Part shown: positions 55,011 to 61,365 of the stretch, one piece after another
Position numbering within the stretch: position 1 is the first letter of the stretch
Layout of the letters: every line of letters starts with the position of its first letter
Notes under the pieces: model-generated
Database searches by the model: none
Seen by the model: only the letters and a program-made list of their open reading frames with translations
What the model was told of the DNA's origin: nothing
Program-made: the position numbers and the translations under genes
NCBI RefSeq assembly: GCF_016429285.1
Contig: NZ_JAELUI010000009.1
Coordinates: forward strand, 1-61,365
DNA from: Ralstonia sp. ASV6
Lineage (GTDB): Bacteria; Pseudomonadota; Gammaproteobacteria; Burkholderiales; Burkholderiaceae
Length of the DNA: 61,365 bases
Direction of reading: 5' to 3'

Positions 55011-57409
55011 AGGCATTCACTTTTGCACGTGCCAATGGCGCGAAGCTGTTGCGGTTGCCGGCGTATGTGGTGATGGGGTTGATTGCCGTGGTGTTCCCGC
55101 GCGATCGATGGCTGTGGGTGTTCGGGCGCCAGACTGGCGTCGGAGACGGCTCGCTCCGGCTGCTGCGCACCGCACAGCAGCGATACCCGCACATGCGGGC
55201 CGTGTGGATCGCGCAGAACGCCGATCAATACGCCGAAGCCATGCAACTCGGCCTGGAAGTGGTTCGGAAAACGTCGTGGCGTGCCCGTTGGCTGACGCTG
55301 CGGGCGGGCGTGGGGGTGGTCACACACGGCTACGGGGACCTGTGCCGCGCATGTGTTCCCGGCACGTATCTCGTGCAGCTTTGGCATGGCGCGCCCCTGA
55401 AGCGAATTCACCTCGACGCGCCCAATGCGCTCGAGGTTGGCGGGCACTCGATGCTCAGTCGGTTCATGGCATCGATCGTGGGCATGATGTTTCGTGCATC
55501 GGCGCGGTCGATCCGTTGTTTGCCATCGCCCAGCCTGATCGTCAGCGAGCGGTTTCGTACGGCGTGGGGGTGGCATGATCTCGACCGGATTCGCCTGACG
55601 GGCGATCCGCGCTGCGATGTATTGCTCGATAGCGATCCATTGTCCCGACGTGCACAGGCGCGCGCGCTGCTCGGGAAATGTTTGGGCGATACAAACCTGC
55701 CATCTCAACTCGTCCTCTTTGCTCCGACCTGGCGCGACGGCAATGCGGATCCGGATTTGCCGGATGCTCACGAGATGCTTCGCTTGAACGCCGTGCTGGA
55801 AGCAGTAGATGCGTGGCTGGTCGTTCGCTCGCATCCGTGCGGCATTCCGAGCGCTACCGGTGAGGCGCGTTGCGAGCGTATACGCTTCCTGCCGTCTTCC
55901 ATGTTGCACGACATCAACCAAGCGCTGAATGCATTCGACGTGCTGGTAACGGATTACTCGGCCATTGCGATCGACTACAGCCTGCTGGCACGCCCCATCG
56001 TCTTTCTGGCGCCGGATTTGGAGAGCTACGAACGTAGTCGCGGTCTGTATGAAAGCTATGCCACATTCACCGGTGGAGAGTGGAGTACCAACTGGACCGG
56101 GGCAACCGACCGTATCGACGCGATCTTCAATGACGCCGTTGCCAAACAAGCGGCCAGCAAGAACGTGCTCAGGTTGCGAGATCGCTATCACCACTACAAG
56201 GATGCCGGCGCTGCAAACCGTGTGCTGGACCAGATCGCGCGCGACTTGGGCCTGCCCGAGCCCACCAAGCCTAGGCAGCCTGAAGCGCCCATCAAGGTGA
56301 TGCACGTGGCGGGCTGCCTTGGCGGGGTCGAGACCTATTTGCGCTTGCTCGCCAGCTATCACGACGCCACCCGTTTTCACTTTGCATTTGTGTTGCCTCA
56401 GCCGTGTGCATTGAGCGAGCAAGTCACTGCCGACCGGATACCTGTCACCATCGTGCCGATGCAGCGTGCGTTATCGCCCACGCACGACCTGCGCGCGGCA
56501 CTGGCGTTGCGGCGTGCTGTCAAGGCGGCGGCGCCGGACATCGTGCATCTGCATAGCTCCAAGGCGGGCCTGCTCGGTCGCATTGCTTGCATTGGGCTCA
56601 AGACGCGGATGGTCTACACGCCGCACGCCTACTTCTATCTTGGCAAGCGCGGGTTGGTGCGACAGGTGTTTCTGATGGCAGAGAAACTGCTGGACCGTTT
56701 TGCCAGAAGTGCCACACTGGGCACGTCGCCATCAGAGCACGTGCGGGCCATTACCGATGTTGGTTGCCCGCCCCAACGCGTGTCACACGTGCTCAATGCG
56801 GTTGAGGTGGATGTGCTGCAATCGCACCGCATCGATGCTGCCCAGGTACGCAAAGACGTGCTGATGGTGGCGCGTGTGAGTGACCAGAAGAATCTGCCGA
56901 TGTTTCTGCAGGTGGTGCGTCAGCTCCATGGCACAACCGATGCGGTGTTCCACCTGATCGGTGTCGGGCACTATCCAGACGACATGCGGCGTCTGGAAGC
57001 CATGATGGTGGAGGCGGGCGTCACACCCGACATGCTGCGGATTGCGGACTGGATGTCGCGCGAAGACTTGCTGCGCCTGATGGCGAAGGCCGCCGTCGTG
57101 GTACTCACCTCGGCGTATGAGAGTTTCGGCTACGTGCTGGCGGAAGCGAATTGCCTGGGTGTGCCCGTGGTGGGGACTGATGTCGACGGCATTCGGGACG
57201 TGATCGAGCATGGCCGGAATGGCTACTTGGTGCCGCTCGATGACGCGGGTCTGATGGCCGGCCATGTTGCGCACCTCCTGAGCCATCGCGACACGTGGCA
57301 GCGCATGTCGGACGCCGCCATCGACGTGGCGCGCGAACGGTTTGACATGCGTGAGGCAATGGCGCGCATGCAGACGTTCTACGGACGATGGGCTTATGGT
57401 CGACGCTAG
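55007..57409 (+). CDS. Fusion of TagF-like glycerophosphotransferase and GT4 glycosyltransferase
   Basis: An 800-residue protein starting at GTG 55007, which overlaps the flippase stop as GTGA. Residues about 35-415 form a Glyphos_transf (CDP-glycerol glycerophosphotransferase) domain: QLWHGAPLK with His127, FAPTWRD near 239, and VTDYSAIAIDYSLL near 314. Residues about 428-800 form a GT-B glycosyltransferase of family GT4: GGVETYLR near 439, DIVHLHSSKAG, and YESFGYVLAEANCLGVPVVG with the E-x7-E pattern. It should add a sugar and a glycerol phosphate to the same intermediate. A Pro-rich linker (near 417-427) joins the halves. Confidence 0.88.
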   Translation: MKAFTFARANGAKLLRLPAYVVMGLIAVVFPRDRWLWVFGRQTGVGDGSLRLLRTAQQRYPHMRAVWIAQNADQYAEAMQLGLEVVRKTSWRARWLTLRAGVGVVTHGYGDLCRACVPGTYLVQLWHGAPLKRIHLDAPNALEVGGHSMLSRFMASIVGMMFRASARSIRCLPSPSLIVSERFRTAWGWHDLDRIRLTGDPRCDVLLDSDPLSRRAQARALLGKCLGDTNLPSQLVLFAPTWRDGNADPDLPDAHEMLRLNAVLEAVDAWLVVRSHPCGIPSATGEARCERIRFLPSSMLHDINQALNAFDVLVTDYSAIAIDYSLLARPIVFLAPDLESYERSRGLYESYATFTGGEWSTNWTGATDRIDAIFNDAVAKQAASKNVLRLRDRYHHYKDAGAANRVLDQIARDLGLPEPTKPRQPEAPIKVMHVAGCLGGVETYLRLLASYHDATRFHFAFVLPQPCALSEQVTADRIPVTIVPMQRALSPTHDLRAALALRRAVKAAAPDIVHLHSSKAGLLGRIACIGLKTRMVYTPHAYFYLGKRGLVRQVFLMAEKLLDRFARSATLGTSPSEHVRAITDVGCPPQRVSHVLNAVEVDVLQSHRIDAAQVRKDVLMVARVSDQKNLPMFLQVVRQLHGTTDAVFHLIGVGHYPDDMRRLEAMMVEAGVTPDMLRIADWMSREDLLRLMAKAAVVVLTSAYESFGYVLAEANCLGVPVVGTDVDGIRDVIEHGRNGYLVPLDDAGLMAGHVAHLLSHRDTWQRMSDAAIDVARERFDMREAMARMQTFYGRWAYGRR

Positions 57410-58484
57410 CGCAAGGGCACTGGCCAGCCGCGTGCTCGTGCTGCTGATGTGCTTTGTCGCATCAGTGGCGTTTGCTGCGGTGATCCCGCTGCTGTGGCAC
57501 GACAAACTCTACGTCGATGGCCTCACGATCCTCCATACCCAAGGCGCACTGGAGCCGTTCGGCAGCTCATTCGCATCGACGGCCTACCTGCTGTCACCGG
57601 TGCTGGAGGGCATGCGAGCGCTCCGCATTGATCTCGATGGCTACGGCGTTGCCTATACCGACGACTTGCTGTTGGCCAACGGCGTTTTCGGTGGTTTGTT
57701 TTATATCGGCATGGCGGTATTGGTATTGCAGTGGCGCTTGCGTGCCGACTATCGCAATGTGCTGGTGTTTGCGGCGTGCGTTGTCTTGCTGGCGCCGTTC
57801 TACTTCAACATCACCAAAGAGCTGGTCCTGTTTGTCCCGACCCTCTTTGCGCTCGCACTGTTTCGGGCAGGGGTGCTTTCGTTTCGAGGGCTGTTGGTGC
57901 TGTGCGTGATCATTCTGGTGGTCTGTGGCATCTATTTCCGCATCTATTACTTGGCCTTCGCCGTGCTGTTGCCGGTGCAATGGCTGCTGCTGAAACGCGG
58001 GAAAGCGCTGCTCGCGCTCTACCTCGTTGCGGCGCTGATGGTCGTGCTGTTTCACGATCACCTGCCGCTCGATCTAATCCGCAAAGGGCGGGCACTCTAT
58101 CTGGAGGGCGTTTCCGCCAGCCGGATCGTGTATCCCTTTGACGATGCGGGCGGCATTGGCTTCTTGCTCAATCGAGCGATTACGTTCGGTTGGATGCTGG
58201 CACCGTTGAACCTGCTACTGATTTCGCCGACCTATGCGCCGTTCGTGCTGTTCCAGATGTATCTGACGTGGCGGATGATCGCGGCGTTTCGGCAGCCTGA
58301 AAAGAATGTCCAGTCGTTCGCTGCCTGCGCGGTACTGGCGTTCACGATGGTCTCCGCGTTGTTCGAGCCCGACTACGGTTCGTACTTTCGACACAAGATC
58401 AGCGTATTGCCGTTCATCTTGCTGTTGATTGCTGATTTTCAATTTGATCGTACCGAGAAGGAGCCCGCTTCATGCGCTGTCTGA
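57396..58484 (+). CDS. Membrane protein, probable Wzy-like polymerase
   Basis: A 362-residue protein with about ten hydrophobic helices. Sequence similarity among Wzy proteins is low, so the call rests mainly on its place in a Wzx/Wzy operon that otherwise has no polymerase and on its hydrophobic pattern, including a larger polar loop (about 220-265, DHLPLDLIRKGRALYLEG). It starts at the ATG at 57396, inside the end of the fusion gene, and its end overlaps the glycosidase gene by 13 bp. Confidence 0.65.
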   Translation: MVDASARALASRVLVLLMCFVASVAFAAVIPLLWHDKLYVDGLTILHTQGALEPFGSSFASTAYLLSPVLEGMRALRIDLDGYGVAYTDDLLLANGVFGGLFYIGMAVLVLQWRLRADYRNVLVFAACVVLLAPFYFNITKELVLFVPTLFALALFRAGVLSFRGLLVLCVIILVVCGIYFRIYYLAFAVLLPVQWLLLKRGKALLALYLVAALMVVLFHDHLPLDLIRKGRALYLEGVSASRIVYPFDDAGGIGFLLNRAITFGWMLAPLNLLLISPTYAPFVLFQMYLTWRMIAAFRQPEKNVQSFAACAVLAFTMVSALFEPDYGSYFRHKISVLPFILLLIADFQFDRTEKEPASCAV

Positions 58485-59482
58485 TGCGGTGGTTGTTGGC
58501 CTGCGCCCTGGCGTTGGCCACTTCCGGGGCGGTGTCGGAAACGATTGCAGGCGCCTGCATTCACCCCATCCGCAAGAATGCGGATCTGCCGGCCATCAAG
58601 GCGGCCCTGGTTGAGGCTCGGTTGGCTTCTTGGCGCACATCGCTGCCATGGAATGAGCTGGAAAAGCGCAAAGGCGAGTACGCGATCTCTGCACCGTTGG
58701 GGCGTGTCGTCGAGATGATCGAGTGGGCATCGGCCACGGGGAGGCAGCCGTTGTTGCTGCTGGGCTATGGCAACAACCTGTACGAGCCGGGTGGGCTGGT
58801 GACCACCGATGCCGCCCGGGAGGGCTTCACTCACTATGCGTCTTGGGTTGCCCGCCGCATGAAGGGCAAGGTGCGCTACTACGAAATCTGGAACGAATGG
58901 AATATCGGCTTCGGCTCGACCACTAAGCCACGCACCGTCGGTAGCGTTGAAGACTACGCAAAGCTGGTAAGCGTGACGGCTCAGGCTATCCGCGCGGCCG
59001 ACCCGCAAGCCATCATTCTGGCCGGCGGCGCGACGAACTCGGATACCCGTTGGTTTGAAGCCTTTGCGCGTACCGGTGCCGCAGATGCTGTCGATGGCAT
59101 CAGCATCCACCCGTACAACTATGGCAAGCCACTGTGGGGGCATTCGCCGGAAGCGGCCATCGCTTGGGTTGACGAGATACACCGTCTCATGCTCGACGCG
59201 CATGGCAAGCCGATTGACATGTACGTAACGGAAATGGGCTGGCCAACCCACCGAGGCGGCTACACCGAAGCCGACGCGGCGGACTACCTGCAGCGGTTTA
59301 TGGCGCTGGCGAAAGCCCGCCCCTATATGAAAGGCGTCTGGTGGTACGACCTGATCGACGACGGCGATGATCCAACGAACCGTGAGCACCGGTTTGGTCT
59401 CTTTGGCCGAGACGGGCGCGCCAAGCCGACGGCCCGGCGCTACGAAGAATGCTGTGGTCGGGCGATCGTCGATTCGTATTGA
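58472..59482 (+). CDS. Secreted glycoside hydrolase, PslG-like
   Basis: A 336-residue protein with a signal peptide (about 1-22) and a TIM-barrel glycosidase domain of the clan A type (GH39/GH5-like). The acid/base Glu is Glu142 in EIWNEWNIG and the nucleophile is Glu254 in VTEMGWPTH. It should cut the exopolysaccharide in the periplasm, as PslG does for Psl. GAAGGAG precedes the ATG. It is the last gene of the operon. Confidence 0.85.
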   Translation: MRCLMRWLLACALALATSGAVSETIAGACIHPIRKNADLPAIKAALVEARLASWRTSLPWNELEKRKGEYAISAPLGRVVEMIEWASATGRQPLLLLGYGNNLYEPGGLVTTDAAREGFTHYASWVARRMKGKVRYYEIWNEWNIGFGSTTKPRTVGSVEDYAKLVSVTAQAIRAADPQAIILAGGATNSDTRWFEAFARTGAADAVDGISIHPYNYGKPLWGHSPEAAIAWVDEIHRLMLDAHGKPIDMYVTEMGWPTHRGGYTEADAADYLQRFMALAKARPYMKGVWWYDLIDDGDDPTNREHRFGLFGRDGRAKPTARRYEECCGRAIVDSY

Positions 59483-59831
59483 CGCGGGTACTACCAGCGG
59501 ATTCCCAATTTTCACAATGCGGAAGACATTTTTGATCCACAAAACTCCGCACCGCAGAGCACCATCACCCTCTTTCATGATGGGGAAAATCTTTCCGTAT
59601 CGTGAAACGTTGAATATAAGTTATTGAAAATAAAAGAATAAAAAATTTTCCCCGAATTGAGGTTGTCCTTGTTGCGCTGCATCGCGCCTCTCTACACTCT
59701 TATATAAGACACATGACTTTGGTCAGCCAACGGCGCCCCAGGGAGGGCGCCCGCGGAGGGCCGCTGGCTTCAAGCGGTGAGTGCGTTACCCCGATTCTTA
59801 TTGGATGGATGCGATCAAGCAGGAGAGTGTG
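59483..59831. promoter_or_regulatory. AT-rich promoter region of aceA
   Basis: About 350 bp with no gene. The stretch 59610-59650 is unusually AT-rich for this DNA. CTTATATAAG (59699-59708) is a perfect 10-bp palindrome and may include the -10. A GGCGCC/GGGCGCC hairpin at about 59731-59751 lies in the probable leader. A CCATCA/TGATGG hairpin near 59563-59584 follows the glycosidase gene but lacks a T tail. Control by carbon source is expected for aceA, but the regulator is unknown. Confidence 0.4.
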
Positions 59832-61139
<1,308 letters not shown>

Positions 61140-61204
61140 GTTGCCGACGCATCCGGCATCCGGGTCACCTGAGCCAGCGTGCTGACCACACGCCGGCCTC
61201 TCGA

Positions 61205-61237
61205 AACCGCGCTTTCCTCAACGGCGCGGTTTTTTTT
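61205..61237 (+). terminator. Terminator after aceA
   Basis: AACCGCGC (61205-61212) pairs perfectly with GCGCGGTT (61224-61231), followed by a T run to 61237. Confidence 0.9.
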
Positions 61238-61246
61238 AGGTAATTC

Positions 61247-61365
61247 CTACCCAAACCGGACCAAAATGGGTTGAATTTCGAGGGTAGGGGTTGCCTGCAG
61301 AAGCTTGCGCAGTAAGGGTTTCAAGTCCTCGTCACGGTGGTTGAATCGGTAGCAGGTTTCAGCCA
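61247..61365 (-). CDS. C-terminal end of an ISXO2/IS1595-like transposase (partial)
   Basis: On the minus strand a frame of 38 codons enters from the right edge and ends at TAG (61249-61247). Its start, AETCYRFNHR, resembles the AE(T/F)xYRFNRR motif near the C-terminus of ISXO2-like (IS1595 group) transposases, which precedes a short tail. Only the tail is in the window, so the state of the element and its left inverted repeat cannot be judged. Confidence 0.55.
   Translation of the reverse strand, partial: AETCYRFNHRDEDLKPLLRKLLQATPTLEIQPILVRFG

Overview
The window is high-GC, tightly packed chromosomal DNA of a beta-proteobacterium of the Ralstonia/Cupriavidus group (best guess a Ralstonia of the pickettii kind). 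This rests on the protein sequences and gene neighbourhoods: a split arnA in an L-Ara4N operon, hom-thrC, moeA-moaD-moaE, a CysB-type sulfur region and a WcaJ/Wza/Wzc export locus. No tRNA, rRNA, CRISPR array or prophage was seen. The only sign of an insertion sequence is the tail of a transposase gene at the right edge.

Layout. 1-8951 (minus strand): a probable phoH start, a candidate structured small RNA with its own promoter and terminator, bcp, and the lipid A L-Ara4N operon (Mth938-like gene, arnT, one SMR subunit, arnB, arnC, split arnA, arnD). 9222-16500 (plus): an AlaA-like aminotransferase, hom, thrC, a family-4-like uracil-DNA glycosylase, moeA-moaD-moaE, crcB. 16779-19483: clpB behind a sigma-32-type promoter and before a strong terminator. 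19504-27559: a two-component system facing away from a three-gene RND efflux operon, with a palindrome between them. 27702-40792: a sulfur region with sbp, ssuE, two ssuA paralogs, ssuD, ssuC, ssuB, a molbindin, a 270-bp compound palindrome, a degenerate EAL protein, a serine hydrolase, cysT-cysW-cysA and a CysB-family regulator. 40921-43319: a 2TM protein with a LytS/LytTR pair. 43457-47556: an unrecognised lipoprotein, a TPP enzyme, an RraA-like protein and a gamma-glutamylcyclotransferase-like protein. 48043-59482: a nine-gene exopolysaccharide operon behind a hairpin-rich leader. 59832-61139: aceA (isocitrate lyase).

The most distinctive system is the exopolysaccharide operon. It encodes a WcaJ-like initiating transferase, Wza, a low-molecular-weight tyrosine phosphatase and a Wzc-like tyrosine kinase. 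To these it adds a TagD-like cytidylyltransferase and an 800-residue protein that joins a TagF-like glycerophosphotransferase domain to a GT4 glycosyltransferase. A flippase, a Wzy-like polymerase and a PslG-like secreted glycosidase complete the set. I infer a Wzx/Wzy-made polymer carrying glycerol phosphate, a teichoic-acid-like chemistry in a Gram-negative cell. Its leader has six or more perfect short hairpins and ends in a terminator-like hairpin directly before the first ribosome binding site, which suggests attenuation.

Other items for follow-up are the 270-bp palindromic element at 34677-34946, the candidate small RNA at 381-570, the non-catalytic-looking EAL protein inside the sulfur locus, and a terminator-like hairpin in the cysT leader. 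All calls come from reading the sequence; no database search was run.
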